Of a DNA stretch of 64,000 nucleotides, positions 24,854 to 36,925 are shown in pieces; positions within the stretch are counted from its first letter, which is position 1; each line of letters starts with the position of its first letter. The DNA comes from Bolinopsis microptera. Its lineage: Eukaryota; Ctenophora; Tentaculata; Lobata; Bolinopsidae. The notes beneath the pieces were generated by a model, which had not been told where the DNA came from, did not search any database, and saw only the letters and a program-made list of their open reading frames with translations. The stretch lies in NCBI RefSeq assembly GCF_026151205.1, contig NC_087079.1, positions 3,925,230-3,989,229 on the forward strand. Direction: 5' to 3'. A program made the translations under genes and the position numbers.

Positions 24854-26702
24854 CTATTGCTCCCTCTTGATGAGAACGAAAAGAGCCAGAAGTCCAAGCA
24901 GAGCGTATTTTAGGTTGGGTTTATCGTTCATCAGAATTGTCATCATTCCAACATAAGGCAAATAACCCTGAAAAACACGTGTTATAATTTGGATAGCCTG
25001 TCAAGTGTCAAATACATAGATAAGAAATGTGTCATGAGTCATAGGGTATTACAAAGTGAACGTGTTTAAAAGATAAGAACATACTGGCATGATTTCTATC
25101 TGTTGTTAGCCTATATGTATAACGAATATGAACACCTTTCTGCATATCATTCTTACATAATGGGCCAAAATTCAATTCAAATTTGGCGGTTAAAACTTTT
25201 GTCTCGTTTATTATACTTATTTTAATTAGCACTGAGGAGCTTATTAGGGCTCGTGCCCTCCTAGCTTGCCAGGAGGGACTTTTAAATTCAATAGCACTGA
25301 GAAAAATCAGTCTCCTTCTCAACTGCCAATTTCAAATCGGACCTCTCCAAAAGATAATTCTAACCTTAGCTCTGCCGATGAGGTCAGTTTCTTCTAACCA
25401 TAGCTGTCCTTCGTCATACAGACCACGGTCGTCTATGTTATTGTTATCACCTTTTGTCAGGAACTTAACATACCTGGTAAAATATAGGATTGTTAAACAG
25501 TCTCATTAAACTATATAAAAAAATAAGTATAAAGAATAAGGAAAAGGAACGGGAATGAAGCCAATACCAGAAGTGAAACCCCACCAAAGAATAATTGATC
25601 CTTAGGTAGACCTGGTGAAATAAAGTAACTGAACTGTAAGTTTAAGAAAAGACGGAAGGAATAAAGGAGAGAGGAAATAATGTTATGTGAACATCATCAG
25701 CAGATGACTTGGCACACCGGTTTCGGGGGTTTAATACCTGTACTTCAATCCAAAGTTCGCTAAGCTTAGCAAAGAACAATATTGATATTTATGGACCTGA
25801 TATTTATATTGGTATAACTTAATCAATTTTCCAAAGCTTTCAAACAAATTGTCAGGAAACGAATATTAACCGATATTGAGATTTAATCTACTGTCTCCAC
25901 TCTGACCTACCCGTCATCTTTCTCGTGAACTTTGATAACTCTGTGCACGATGGGGATGTTCCTGCCCTTAATCCTGAACACCGCCACATCCCCCACCCTG
26001 ACTGGCTCGGGATAGTTGGTCAGGAACAGCAGGTCCCCTCTGTAGTACGCCGGCTGGAATTATTAGAGTTGTTAACTATAAGTAGAATTATAAAATTGTT
26101 TGAACGAGTATGAAGAAGTGGGGAAATTGTGAGATTAGGTCTGGACTTTGGCCACTATACGGCCACTATACGATTACTATATATAGTGGCCGTTTAGTGA
26201 CCGTTTATAGGCCGTGTAGTGGCCCTTCAGTGCCCAAACCTAATCTCCCAAGGAAGTGATTAGAGTTACAGTGTAACACTGCACTGGTCAGTAGTCACTA
26301 GTACATTGTAGGAAATATTCTATATTATCTGCATTGTGCACACTGCACAGTCATTGGCCCTATTTAACCCTACAAAACAAACAGCAAACTCTGTAAGAAA
26401 ATTGAGATAAAAAAGGCAGTTTTTTGTATGAAAGCGGTCGACTCAAGATCAAAGTAATTATATATATTAGGACGCAGTGAAACTATAACAGCAATGGTCG
26501 TTAAAAGCTCGCTGTTGCAATAATAGCAGTACACTAAAACTCTCAACTCAGAGGCCAGCTTTCAGCAGTTGTGGTATTATGAAAATTGTTATTATGATAA
26601 CTGTTATTATGATATACCTGCATAGATCCACTGAGAACGACAACTATAGGACTCTCACAGTGCGTCACCACAAAGAGTCCTTTCCATAACATCAGTGCTG
26701 AA
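24854..26702 (-). CDS. SEC11: SEC11 signal peptidase catalytic subunit (5' exon missing)
   Basis: Catalytic subunit of the ER signal peptidase complex, which removes signal peptides from secretory proteins. Minus-strand exons: 26618-26702, 25911-26053, 25365-25473 and 24854-24967; phases agree and borders are GT-AG. Visible parts: [20 protein letters not shown] leading to the SGSMQ motif with the catalytic Ser; [11 protein letters not shown] with the catalytic His; [15 protein letters not shown] with the acidic residues; and the hydrophobic C-terminal helix ([14 protein letters not shown]). This equals human SEC11A from about residue 34 to the end. The exon for the first 30 or so residues was not found upstream of 26702, where low-complexity sequence begins. 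MANF, itself a secretory protein, lies next to it on the same strand; I would not infer co-regulation. Confidence 0.95.
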
Positions 26703-27115
26703 CTGACAATCATCTGTTAATGCTCCGTCGCAGTTATTCCAGTATTGTTGTAGATAGAGTTGCAGATAGAGTAGCAGTATTTTGTAGCAGTATTTTGCAA
26801 CATCTAACTTTTTGGACGTCTTGTTCTCCGTAACCCCACTAATATCAACTTCCCCCTGCCCCCCCCCCCCCACTATACTCAGTAACCTCACTAATATCAA
26901 ACATTCCCCCTGCCACCACACCATCCCCCCGGTATCACATCAAAAGATCCCATCCTGGTATCTTCCGCACTCCCTGACTTGTAGGACTCTGCCTCAGGGG
27001 CTTAGCCACACTGTTGCTTTCCTCGTCCAACTGCGTTCTGCTCTCACAATCCCTTTAACGAGAGCAGGACCTGCACTACTGGTCCGGGTCTGAGGGTCGC
27101 TGGCCCATGAGGACT
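26703..27115. other. Low-complexity flank of SEC11
   Basis: Contains two copies of a C-rich unit of about 55 bp (around 26832-26925, CACTAATATCAAC/A..TTCCCCCTGCC) and long C runs. No gene supported; the missing SEC11 exon may be here or beyond the minisatellite. Confidence 0.5.
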
Positions 27116-28260
27116 GGGCTGCCAAGCATTGCTAACTTCTGAGGGGGGGGGGTTAATGTAATGAGACTGGGCATGCGAGCATGCTGCTTCTGAGGGGGGG
27201 GGGGTTAATGTAATGAGACTGGGTGCGAGCATGCTACTTCTGAGGGGGGGGGGTTAATGTAATGAGATGGGCTGACCAAGCTGCTCCTTCTGAGGAGGGG
27301 GGGGTTAATGGAATGAGATGGGGCTGCGGCATGCTGCTTCTGAGGGGGGGGGGGTTAATGTAATGAGGACTGGGCTGCCGAGCATGCTGCTTCTGAGGGG
27401 GGGGGGTTAATGTAATGAGGACTGGGCTGCCCGTGCATGCTACTTCTGAGGGGGGGGGGTTAATGTAATGAGACTGGGCTGCCAAGCATGCTACTTCTGA
27501 GGGGGGGGGGGGGGGTTAATGTAATGAGACTGGGCTGCGAGCATGCTACTTTCTGAGGGCGGGGGGGGGTTAATGTAATGAGGGACCGGGCTGCCGAGCA
27601 ATGCTGTTCTGAGGAGGAGGGTTAATGTAATGAGACTGAGCTGCCGAGCATTGCTGCTTCTGGAGGGGGGGTTCAATGTAATGAGATGGGGCTGCCGGCA
27701 TGCTGCTTCTGAGGGGGGGGGGGGGGTTAATGTAATGCGGACTACGGGCTGCCGAGCATGCTGCTCTGAGGGGGGGGGTTTAGTATATGAGACGGGCTGC
27801 CGAGAATGCTGCTCTGAGGGGGGGGGTTAATGTAATGAGATGGGCTCCGAGCATGCTGCTTTGTGGGGGGGGGGTCAATGTAATGAGACTGGGCTCGCCG
27901 AGCATGCTATTCAGAGGGGGGGGGGGTTAATGTAATGAGATGGGCTGCCGAGCATGCTGCTTCTGAGGAGGAGGGTCTAATGTAATGAGGACTGGGCTGC
28001 GAGATGGTGCTTCTGCGGAGGGGGGTTAATGTATGAGACTGGGCTGCCGAGGCATGCAGCTTCTGAGGGGGGAGGGTTAATGTATGAGACTGGGCTGTGC
28101 CGAGCATGCTGCTTCTGAGGGGGGGTTAATGTAAATGAGACTGGCTGCGAGCATGCTGCTTTAGGAGGGTTAATGTAATGAGCTGGGTGCCGACATGCTA
28201 TTCTGAGGGGGGGTTAATTGTTATTGAGCCTGAGGGCTGCGAGCATGCTGCGTCCTAAGG
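27116..28260. repeat. Minisatellite 1: about 22 units of roughly 51 bp
   Basis: Unit core: GGGGGGTTAATGTAATGAG, then ACTGGGCTGCCGAGCATGCTGCTTCTGA. Units differ by single-base indels and by G-run length (5-14), so no frame is kept and the many predicted ORFs are spurious. The indel pattern is what uncorrected long-read sequence also looks like. Confidence 0.95.
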
Positions 28261-28740
28261 AGGGGTGTGTTGAATTATGGGGTGAAAAGAAGGAGAGTGC
28301 GGTGGTCTTTTTTTATCAAGGGACACGTATTTTACTTCGGAGTATTCCAACAGCTTATTGTTCAAAGTGCAACCAGCCAATTACAGGAAGCCGAAAAAGT
28401 ATTTGATGCCTTAATCGAGCTTACTTGAAGCTTATTTTCTATTGTTAAGAGCCATAGATGATTCCAGTGTTTAATTTCGTTTTTATGAGGGGCTCATGAT
28501 ATTCTAATTATGAAGATTATTGTTGGCATATAATTTGCTTCGTAGTATAATGAAACTTCCTGGCATATATAGTTCTTATGACCAATTATTAACCTACAAA
28601 ACTAGAATTACTCATTTATTTCCCGCGTCTGTTTTCTCAGATGGTTTGCGTGTGGCAGTACTAGGAGGCTCGTGGTCAGCGTTCTTGCTACTTGTACCTC
28701 GTCGGTGCTGCTTTTTATTGAATCTCGGTCAAAGTCAGCA
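28261..28740. other. Unassigned stretch between minisatellites 1 and 2
   Basis: About 480 bp of non-repetitive AT-rich sequence without a supported gene. Confidence 0.5.
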
Positions 28741-29240
28741 GTGAAGTAGGGCCTGAAGATTTCATGGGTCATGTCATTGTGTTTTGCAAGTCAGCAGTGA
28801 ATTAGGGCCTGAAGATTTACAGGGGTCATGACATTGTGTTTTTGAAGTCAGCAGTGAAGTAGGGCCTAAAGATTGACAGGGTTCATGACATTGGGTTTTG
28901 AACGTCGCAGTGAAGTGGGCCTGACGATTTACCGGGTCATGAAATTGTGTTATTAAAGGTCAGCAGTGAAGTAGGGCTGGAAGATTTACCAGGGGTAATG
29001 ACATTGTGTTTTGAATGTCACCAGTGAAGTAAGGCCTGAGATTTACAGGGGTCATGACTTTGTGTTTTGAAAGTCAACAGTGAAGTAGGGCTGAAGATTT
29101 ACAGGGGTCATGGACATGTGTTTGAAAGTCCGCAGTGAAGTAAGGCTGAAGATTTACAGGGGTCATGACATTGTGTTTTGAAAGTATCAGTTGAAGAAAG
29201 GGCCTGAAGTTTCCGGGGTCATGACATGTGTTTGAAAATA
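28735..29240. repeat. Minisatellite 2: about 9 units of roughly 57 bp
   Basis: Unit core: AGTCAGCAGTGAAGTAGGGC, then CTGAAGATTTACAGGGGTCATGACATTGTGTTTTGA. Units vary through small indels, as in minisatellite 1. Confidence 0.95.
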
Positions 29241-30470
29241 TCGCTAATATCTATTTTAGGGCGCATTGTACTGTATGAGGAATTTACTAATAAGTCTGGT
29301 GCGTTTTATTTTATCAGATTGAACGACGAGCTGAATCATCCTTCTCATATCGAAATTGTAAAGACCTTGGATTAAAACTACTACCTGCTTCAACGGGGTG
29401 TACAGGTTGATATAATATCAGTACTAGTAGTTTAGGCGTAACCATATGTAGTAGAGGATAACCACATGTGTCTCATGACAGCTCAACCAAATCAGCTTCC
29501 AGTATTTATTAATTCAAAACTGTGAATCCAGATTTATAAGACGGCTAAAGCTGGAAAGTAGGAAAGTGGCCAATTAGTACTATTCTCAATATCTTGTTCA
29601 CTTGAGTCCTTTTTGGTCTACTGGCCCTGAGGTAGTGAGTTCGAATCCCGATTAGGATATCAAAAACTGTAGGCAGATGTGGACGTCACTCACAAAGCTT
29701 CCATTAGAGCGGCATAAACCACGAGTGCATATATGGCATTGTGCCTGGGGTTGTGTACCGATATTCTGCAGTGAACTGCTGTGCAGACACGGGCTGTGGC
29801 CATATGGAAAAGAAAAGGAGATCCAGTTCCTCCTCACAAGGCTTGCTAGGATGCTCCATTCTTTACATCTTGATATGTGGTTTAAAAGCCAGTTCCGTTT
29901 CAGGCGGACTATGTTTATTACAAGCATGTAGAAGAGCAGTTATGCAAAGCTGCTGTGTGTTGTTAATATGATACTTAATAAACTTGTGTTAATATACAAT
30001 ATTTTATAATTGATAAGGTCGGCATAGAAACAAACGGTTTACTCAACACTCGCCACTTCTATTTCATAATAATACGTATTATAAAGATAACTTCAATCTT
30101 CCTTATAGCATATTATGGATATTCATCTTATGGACCTCATAAAGAGGGGAAAACTGTAATGAACCATGTAATTAATTCTCCGCGTGGTAGGTACATGTAA
30201 TATTTCTTTGAGTCGCTAGACTTTCCATCTTAAAAGTTGCTGTTTTTCTAAATGCAGATAAACGCGTCAAGAAAACGCGGGATATTGCTATGGCGTAAAA
30301 TTGTTTCGTTTGAATAAATAGTATCGACCTCAACTAAAGCTAATTAGTGTTCAATTTTGCGAGCTGGTGAGTTCCTAGCCAGTAGCCAGGATTTTCAAAA
30401 TTACGGAGTTTGTTTTTCCTAATCAACTTATTGAATAATAGGGTAATAAGGGTAAGCAATTCAGTTCAAC
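29241..30470. other. Unassigned 1.2 kb with SINE-like and exon-like traces
   Basis: No gene recognised. A possible 88-bp plus-strand exon (29318-29405, after TTTTATCAG and before GTTGAT; IERRAESSFSYRNC..) has good splice signals but no recognised homology. A tRNA-like B box (GAGTTCGAATCCC, 29637-29649) sits in what may be a SINE reaching to about 29,760. Confidence 0.3.
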
Positions 30471-30474
30471 ACCA

Positions 30475-30755
30475 TGAGGTTTATGCAGTGTCCTACACTA
30501 CTACTTACCTAAGATGAGGTTTTGGGCAGGGTGCCAACATACTACTTACCTAAGATGAGGTTTTGGCCAGGGTGCCAGAATTACTATACTTACCTAAGAA
30601 GAGGTTTTGACGGGTGCCAACACTATACTTAGACCTAAAACTGAGGTTTTGACAGGGTGCCCAACACTACTACTTACCTAAGATGAGGTTTTGGCAGGGT
30701 GCCAGAAATACTACTTCCCGAGATTGAGTTTGGGCAGGGTGCCAAACACTGTCAC
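30475..30755. repeat. Minisatellite 3: about 6 units of roughly 43 bp
   Basis: Unit core: ACTACTTACCTAAGATGAGG, then TTTTGGCAGGGTGCCAACACT. Copies are decayed by indels. This is the third unrelated minisatellite within 4 kb. Confidence 0.92.
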
Positions 30756-31354
30756 TGTCACTTGTACACTGTCGTCACTGTCGTCCTCATGATAGAGCTG
30801 AGGTGGCCGAATACTGGTCCGGCTGTGTTACTGAACAAGACATGTAAAACACCGATTAACTGGGAAAAGCATCCAGTTTAATTGGAGTTGGATTTTATTC
30901 TATTACAATATTATGTAAATAATAATTCTCGGGGGTCTATGGTAGAGGTGGCTCGTGGGTTTACACTCTATGGAACGATATCGGATATGCCGTATGATTT
31001 ATAATATGGTGTACCTTGCTATTGGTAAATGGATCTTTGATTTGATCAAACTTATGTTTTTTGATTAATTAAATGACATGACTTCATTTGGGGTCTAGTT
31101 CCTTGTAAAAGGGACTATCATTGGGTAACTTTCTTTAAACGTGATATCCTAAATTTAATGCTAACAACTAGACGTCTTCTTTTAATTAGATGATTATAAG
31201 CTACCTGTATAAGGTACAGGTATTCAAGATGTCAGTAAATAATAATATTATCAAACTTACAAACCGACCTCATCATCGATCATAGGTTGTCCGTGTCATT
31301 CGCTTCCCTCTTTCGTCGGAGGGGGCATGAATTTTTTTTAAGCTTAAGATCTCT
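30756..31354. other. Flank between minisatellite 3 and A3
   Basis: No supported gene. It is the unique sequence outside the truncated 3' end of A3, so the edge of the inverted zinc-finger block lies close to 31,430. Confidence 0.5.
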
Positions 31355-33525
31355 TTAAACTTTACTGGGTTTCTTTTTCGTGCGCTCCTCGCTTCTGAGT
31401 TCCAGGTCCTCTGAAAACAGCCTCATTTGAATTCGCTGATGTAAAACTAGAAGGCGTTTATGAGAAGAAGCATATGAGCACTGTTCACACTTGAATGGTC
31501 TTTCATTACTGTGAACTTTCTGATGTACGACTAGATTTCCTTTTATAGAAGAAGCATATGAGCATTCTGTACACTTGTAGGGTTTCTCCCCTGTGTGAAT
31601 TCGCTGATGTCTATCTAGACTACCTTTATGAGTAAAAGCAAGCAAGCATTCCTTACACTTGTATGGTTTCTCACCAGTGTGAATTCGTTGATGTAAGTCT
31701 AGAGTGCCTTTCTGAGTAGAAGCATATGAGCAATGTTCACACTTGAATGGTCTTTCACCAGTGTGAATTTTCTGATGTTGGACTAGACCACTTTTTTGAG
31801 CACAAGCATATGAGCATTCCTTGCACTTGTGGGGCTTCTCACCAGTGTGAATTCGCTTATGTAAAACTAGATGATGTTTATAAGAACAAGCATATGAGCA
31901 CTGTTCACACTCGAAAGGTTTTTCTTTAGTATGAACTCTCTGATGTTTCAGAAGATGTTTCAGAAGATGTTTCTGAAGAAGAGGTTCGGAGGAGGAAGAG
32001 AAGGAACAAACATTACATTCAAATGGTTTACCTTCATATGGGTTTTTTTTTGAATTGTTCTCTTTCTCTAAAATTCCAGAATAACTCATTTGCTTATTAG
32101 CTTTATTGTCGTTTTCTCGAGATCCGGTCTTGTCTTCAGCTGGACCACCCATTACAGATCCGGTCTCGTCTTTAGCTGGACCATTTATTACAGATCCGGT
32201 CACGCCTTCAGCTGGACCATCCATTACAGATCCGATTTCGTCTTCAGCCGGACCATCCATTACAGATACGGTCTCGTCTTCAGCAGGACCATCCATTACA
32301 GATCCGGTCTCGTCTTCAGCAGGACCATCGATTACAGATCCGGTCTTGCCTTCAGCCGGAGCATCCATTACAGATACGGTCTCGTCTTCAGCTGGACCAT
32401 CCACTACAGATCCGGTCTCGTCTTCAGCAGGACCATTCATTACAGATCCGGTCTCGTCTTCAGCTGGACCATCGATTACAGATCCAGTCTCGTCTTCAGC
32501 TGGACCACACATTACAGATCCGGTCTCGTCTTCAGCAGGACCATTCATTACAGATCCGGTCTCGTCTTCAGCTGGACCATCGATTAAAGATCTGGTCTTG
32601 TCTTCAGCTGGACCATCCATTACAGATCCGGTCTCGTCTGTCGTTTGATCTGAAATGCATATGTTTCTTGAAATTTGGAAACAATTCATACATAAACTTA
32701 AAAACTATATTACATTTACAGTTATTTGTCAATAAATGTCTAAAGGTTTAAAGGTCTAAACTGATAATAACACGTTTTACTTTTAATTCAACGATCGCAA
32801 AATTGTTAACTCATTTACCCAATTTTTATTTTAAAAGGAGGCCTAGCCGATAGTATACATATCTCACCTGTTATCAGCTTTATATATTTTCTAGACACGT
32901 TGCAGGAAACATCATCAAACTGTAGTTCAAAGATCCCCCTCTGAAATAAGTGTAAATAATTTGCACTATCTTATTATGAATATTGTCATTAAAAATTGAT
33001 TAGGTTTCAAGCCAGTTGCCTGGACAACAAGTGGGATAAAATGGTCTCACACTGCTTTAAACCAAAAGTACTTAATATTATTATTATTGTGCATACCTTA
33101 ACGCGGCGTAGGATGGTTGCTTGGTACTCTATCTTATCCCGAAAAGGATTAGCAGTCACCTGCTGCCCAACTGTCAAACCCAAATCCTGCGGAGTGAAAA
33201 TCTATTCACTAGAACTATAATGTATAAAACAAGGTATACTACTAGAGAGCGTCATGTTTAAGAAAAACGTGCAAAATAATTTTGTGCAAGAAAATGTGCA
33301 CAATAATTTTGGGGGTCCATGTCGTTATTATTTTTAGGTACAAACTAATTAATAACTCTCTAGATGGTCTAGATATTGCAACATTTACCTACTAAGCCTC
33401 TAAAATAATTCAACTGTCATATTTTATGAAACCTTATTAAAAAATTATAGCGCTAGCAATTATAAACAAACCTTCTCATCAGTATCACAGCCATGATTTC
33501 TTCCTATTTTATCACGGTCAGCCAT
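31355..33525 (-). CDS. Family-A zinc-finger protein A3: 14 repeats, truncated finger array
   Basis: Minus-strand exons: 33472-33525 (MADRDKIGRNHGCDTDEK), 33097-33186, 32868-32940 and 31355-32649, with the same phases as A1 and A2. Exons 2-3 give the Tudor-like segment; exon 4 has 14 acidic repeats and six complete C2H2 fingers. The seventh breaks off at HQRI before its last His. From about 31,430 the coding sequence continues into an unrelated tail (MRLFSEDLELRSEERTKKK..) ending at 31355. This breakpoint removed the fingers corresponding to A1 fingers 8-14. Repeats and fingers are otherwise almost identical to A1, so this is a recent duplicate of A1 cut by a rearrangement. The protein could still bind DNA with six fingers, but the tail is not from the family. 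Confidence 0.82.
32129..32632 (-). repeat. 36-bp coding minisatellite of A3, 14 units
   Basis: Fourteen in-frame units. Unit order matches A1 with internal blocks missing: both contain DAPAEGK, EGV and INGPAKDE variants near the 3' end. The difference from A1 (23 units) is therefore by deletion or expansion of whole units. Confidence 0.97.
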
Positions 33526-34139
33526 GGACTTAAGCTTCAAAATAATAAAGTCAGTATTATATTATATGAGCTGTATAACCATGAAATTACAAGTCATTTA
33601 CATCATAAGACAGTGGAGGGAAATGTGGCAGGAAAGCAGGCTTGATATCACATGCCCCAATGAGAGTACTGCAGACAATATAGCTCACACAACGAACATG
33701 AAATGTCTAACTGCATGTTTTGCTCTAGAAGTTCATACATTTATAGAGATTTTACCGGCGTATCCTCTAAAATCACCTAATTTGTTCAATTTTAGGGAGG
33801 GGCGCTAACAAGGGGATGGATTTTCGGCGGGGCGCCAACAGGCAATGCTACGCCTCTAGCCACAAGCAGTGCATGTTTTCAGTACATCTGATTTAAAAGG
33901 CATAGTTTACAGAACACAATTTCCACACAGTAATCGTGTGTCTTAACAACAGGTGGTAACAATTAGTGTTCAATGTCTGTCGAGACTCTAAAATAAATCT
34001 CTCAAAATTGGGGTGAACAAGATTTGCAAGCATAAGCATCATATCAATAATCTAACAAAAGATAATAGTGAGACTAAACTGATGTTCTTTTTAAAAGATT
34101 CTTCTCTTTATGAATTCGTTGGTGTTTTTTAAGATTTGA
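33526..34139. other. Cluster spacer between B2 and A3
   Basis: Upstream region of A3 and downstream region of B2. It contains cluster-spacer homology (about 33,860-34,130) and a family-A upstream segment that breaks off near 33,700, where the sequence no longer resembles the other upstream regions. Confidence 0.5.
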
Positions 34140-34982
34140 TTAAGAAGGGCTGGCGTATTCACAGTCGTTGCATTTGAAGGGTTTCTCCCTTGTATGAATT
34201 CGCTGATGTTGGACTAGACTACCTTTTTGAGTGAAAGCAGATGAGCATTCTTTGCACTTGTAGGGTTTCTCACCTGTGTGAATTTGCTGATGCAAGTGTA
34301 GTTTTTGTTTTTGAGAAAATGCATATGAGCACTGTTCACATTTGAATGGTTTTTCATTAGTGTGTATTCTCTGATGGTTCACTAAATTACCTTTTCGAGA
34401 ACTAGCATATGAGCACTGTTCACACTTGTAGGGTTTCTCCCCTGTGTGAATTCTCTGATGGTTAACTAAACTACCTTTTCGAGAACTAGTATAGGAGCAC
34501 TCCTTGCATTTGTAGGGTTTCACACCTGTGTGAATTTGCTGATGTTGCACTAGATTATATTTTCGTGAATAAGCAGATGAGCACTGTTCACATTTGAATG
34601 GTTTTTCTTTAGTGTGAACTTTCTGATGTTTCAGAAAAAGAGGTTCGTTGGAGCAAGAAAAGGAACAAACATCACATTTAAAAGGTTCACTTCTATGCAG
34701 GGTATTCTTTGAATTGTCCTCTTTTTCTGATATTCCAGAAGAACTCAATAGCTCATTAGAATTTATCCTTTTACTAGCCACATCCTCATGATGTTCTTTA
34801 ATATGTTTAATAAAGAACTCATCGTAAAGGAAATGAGCTTCACATGTGGGACAAATTAAACCATGTGACTTCCCGTTGACTTCCTGTAGCTCAGTCTTTA
34901 TCTCCTTCTTGATAACATGGTCCAGAATCTCAGTCTTGACTTCAACTTTAACAGTTTGTGATCTTGTTTCCCGATTTGACAT
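34140..34982 (-). CDS. Family-B zinc-finger protein B2: SUMO-motif tetrad, isolated finger, six-finger array, early stop
   Basis: Exon runs from 34993 (acceptor CTGTTTGCAG) with the first Met at 34980-34982. The N-terminus repeats B1: VKVE, VKTE, IKKE and IKTE, then the isolated finger (CPTCEAHF..HIKEHH). Six array fingers follow, several with an unusual CSSA start. A seventh finger is cut after CNDCEYASPS by TAA (34140-34142), where the family tail reads Lys; the remaining finger lies beyond the stop. The protein is therefore about 280 residues and lacks the basic tail of B1. Likely still a DNA-binding protein. B2 occupies the mirrored position of B1. Confidence 0.82.
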   Translation of the reverse strand: MSNRETRSQTVKVEVKTEILDHVIKKEIKTELQEVNGKSHGLICPTCEAHFLYDEFFIKHIKEHHEDVASKRINSNELLSSSGISEKEDNSKNTLHRSEPFKCDVCSFSCSNEPLFLKHQKVHTKEKPFKCEQCSSAYSRKYNLVQHQQIHTGVKPYKCKECSYTSSRKGSLVNHQRIHTGEKPYKCEQCSYASSRKGNLVNHQRIHTNEKPFKCEQCSYAFSQKQKLHLHQQIHTGEKPYKCKECSSAFTQKGSLVQHQRIHTREKPFKCNDCEYASPS

Positions 34983-34993
34983 AGAAATCTTTC

Positions 34994-35347
34994 CTGCAAA
35001 CAGATTCAAGAAGTTAGAATTACATCAAATACTAGTATTTAAAAGAGTAAAAACTTTACTTATCCTGCTGGTCACAATAAAGCGTTGAATCATATTCCTT
35101 TGGATGGTTTCACAATACAGTTCAAACAATCTATTAAGCTATTTTGAAGGCCAGGGAAGCAGGGAAACCCCCTGCAGAACAAACTCGTGGTTTTAAACAC
35201 TAAATCTAAAAATGTATAATAGTATTAAAAACTCATCTTCAGATTACAAAATAATATCTTCATTAAATTATGAAACATACAAGCATTAACAAAAACTTTA
35301 AAAAGTAACGCCCCGTTGTTTAATATTTAACCATTACTAGCAGTTAA
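34994..35347. other. Cluster spacer upstream of B2
   Basis: Inverted homologue of 10,020-10,356. It is interrupted at 35348 by the foldback element that follows. Confidence 0.55.
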
Positions 35348-35355
35348 TCTGAGAC

Positions 35356-36010
35356 CGGGGGGGGGGGGGGGGGGGCTCGGGGGGGGGGGGGGGGGGGGGG
35401 GGGATCAGGTACCAAGTGCCGGACTTCACGTTGGTGGGTGGGTCATTTTTTCTCCCAAAAACACAGTTAGTACATGGTACTAACTGGTGGGTCTACTGCC
35501 CATTTCCCAGAAAAACAGTTAGTACAGTACATGGTACCAAGGGGTTCATTTTTTGAGTGTTCAACCCCATAAAAACCCATTTTACCTCAAATTTCAATTT
35601 TGGGGGTGGTTTTTGAGGTTTTTTGAGTTTTTTTTGGGGTTTTTTGTAATTTTTAAAATTCTTTTTGTAACTTTTTATATAATTCATTAATTCGACTACA
35701 TTGAAAACAAAACCCCTACTAAATAGTGGGTATAATTTGCCCATTTCCAATGTTTAATGAGCTGCTTAAAGCAATTTATGGTTGGGTATCTTATTTTATA
35801 TACCCAGACTCAGTTATTACTGTGATTTCTCAACAGTTAGTACCGCAAAAGCCGGCAAAAGGGGGTGGGTGTCCTAAATATTATCCGAAAAAACAGTTAG
35901 TACCGCAAAGGAGGTGGGTGTGTCTAGTGAAAAATATCCAAAGCTACACTTAGTCGACGTGATGTCCGACACTTGGTACCCGAACCCCCCCCCCCCCCCC
36001 CCCCCCCCCG
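35356..36010. mobile_element. 655-bp foldback element with poly-G/poly-C ends and 8-bp target duplication
   Basis: The ends are inverted repeats: a long G run, then GGTACCAAGTGCCGGACTTCACG on the left, mirrored by CGTGATGTCCGACACTTGGTACC and a C run on the right. Inside, ACAGTTAGTAC recurs at least four times. Flanks TCTGAGAC (35348-35355) and TCTTAGAT (36011-36018) match the single TCTTAGGT (complement) of the empty paralogous site near 10,011, so an 8-bp target duplication is likely, as made by hAT elements. No coding capacity. Confidence 0.82.
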
Positions 36011-36145
36011 TCTTAGATCCCCCTACATAGGGCCCAAGCAGTGCATGTTATCCACACAGTGATAACGCGAACGTGGTAACAATTACTGTTCAATGTCTGT
36101 CTCGGAGACTCTTAAACAAATATTTCAAATTTAGGGTGGACTATA

Positions 36146-36925
36146 CAGGGGGCCAAGGGCCAAAAGTCAGTGACAGTATTCAAACATTGGGACTTACACT
36201 TCCACCGTGTTTTACATTTTATAGATGTTGCTTTGCAGTCTGCAGACCACATACTGTACCTACTTGTTCGAGGATTCCGTCACAAAAATTTTAAAATTCG
36301 ATTTTTGGGGGCCACACCCAATCAACATTGAATTGCTTAAACTCGTCTTTGTGAACATGTTAGAGACTCCGTTGTAACATATTGCAATAGGTCATTTAAT
36401 CTGGAATATAATCTGAAAAGATGGTTTCTAAACGGATTCGAAATGACGAAGTTATCAAGCAATTTGTTTATCTCGTTAGAAGAATTGATTGGGTATTCAA
36501 TGATTACCTAATTACGACACCGTAATTGGGCTCTCTACAAGATTCCCATAATGCGGATCTAGCCTCAACCCAATCACCTAATCACACCTAATGAAAAAAC
36601 TCGTTATGCTTCACATCTCGATCATCTGAGAAGTTAGAAAGCTAGAACTATCATTTTGTCAGAACAAACGTAATTCAAATGGCCAAACAATTTAATAAAA
36701 CTTGGCTCGATCCCACTATGGTCCAAACTATCAAATGAATGTGAAAATTAACCTTTATTTCTTCATATGAAACAAATGAACGCGAATATTTTTTGAGTTG
36801 ACAAATTCCTCGAACCAGTGGTGGTAGTAAGGCATACCAAAAAGAATTATTTCAATTGGGCACTCAGTAACTGAGCTATTAAGGCCAACGTATGGGTACT
36901 GACTTTTGCCCCCCCCCCCCTCCTG
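36146..36925. mobile_element. MITE-like DNA transposon, copy 2 (inverted)
   Basis: Reverse-complement counterpart of 9044-9836 with the same inverted ends (CAGGGGG..CCAAAAGTCAGT), TA flanks and tRNA-like boxes. It sits between A4 and B2 exactly as copy 1 sits between A2 and B1, so it was present before the cluster was duplicated. Confidence 0.82.

Noticed and set aside
27044-28107. Proline-rich or glycine-rich ORFs in minisatellite 1
   Set aside because: They arise from G runs and the repeat unit, and the frame shifts between units.
29620-29660. A tRNA gene
   Set aside because: Only a B-box-like stretch is present; no acceptor stem or anticodon arm can be folded. A SINE is more likely.
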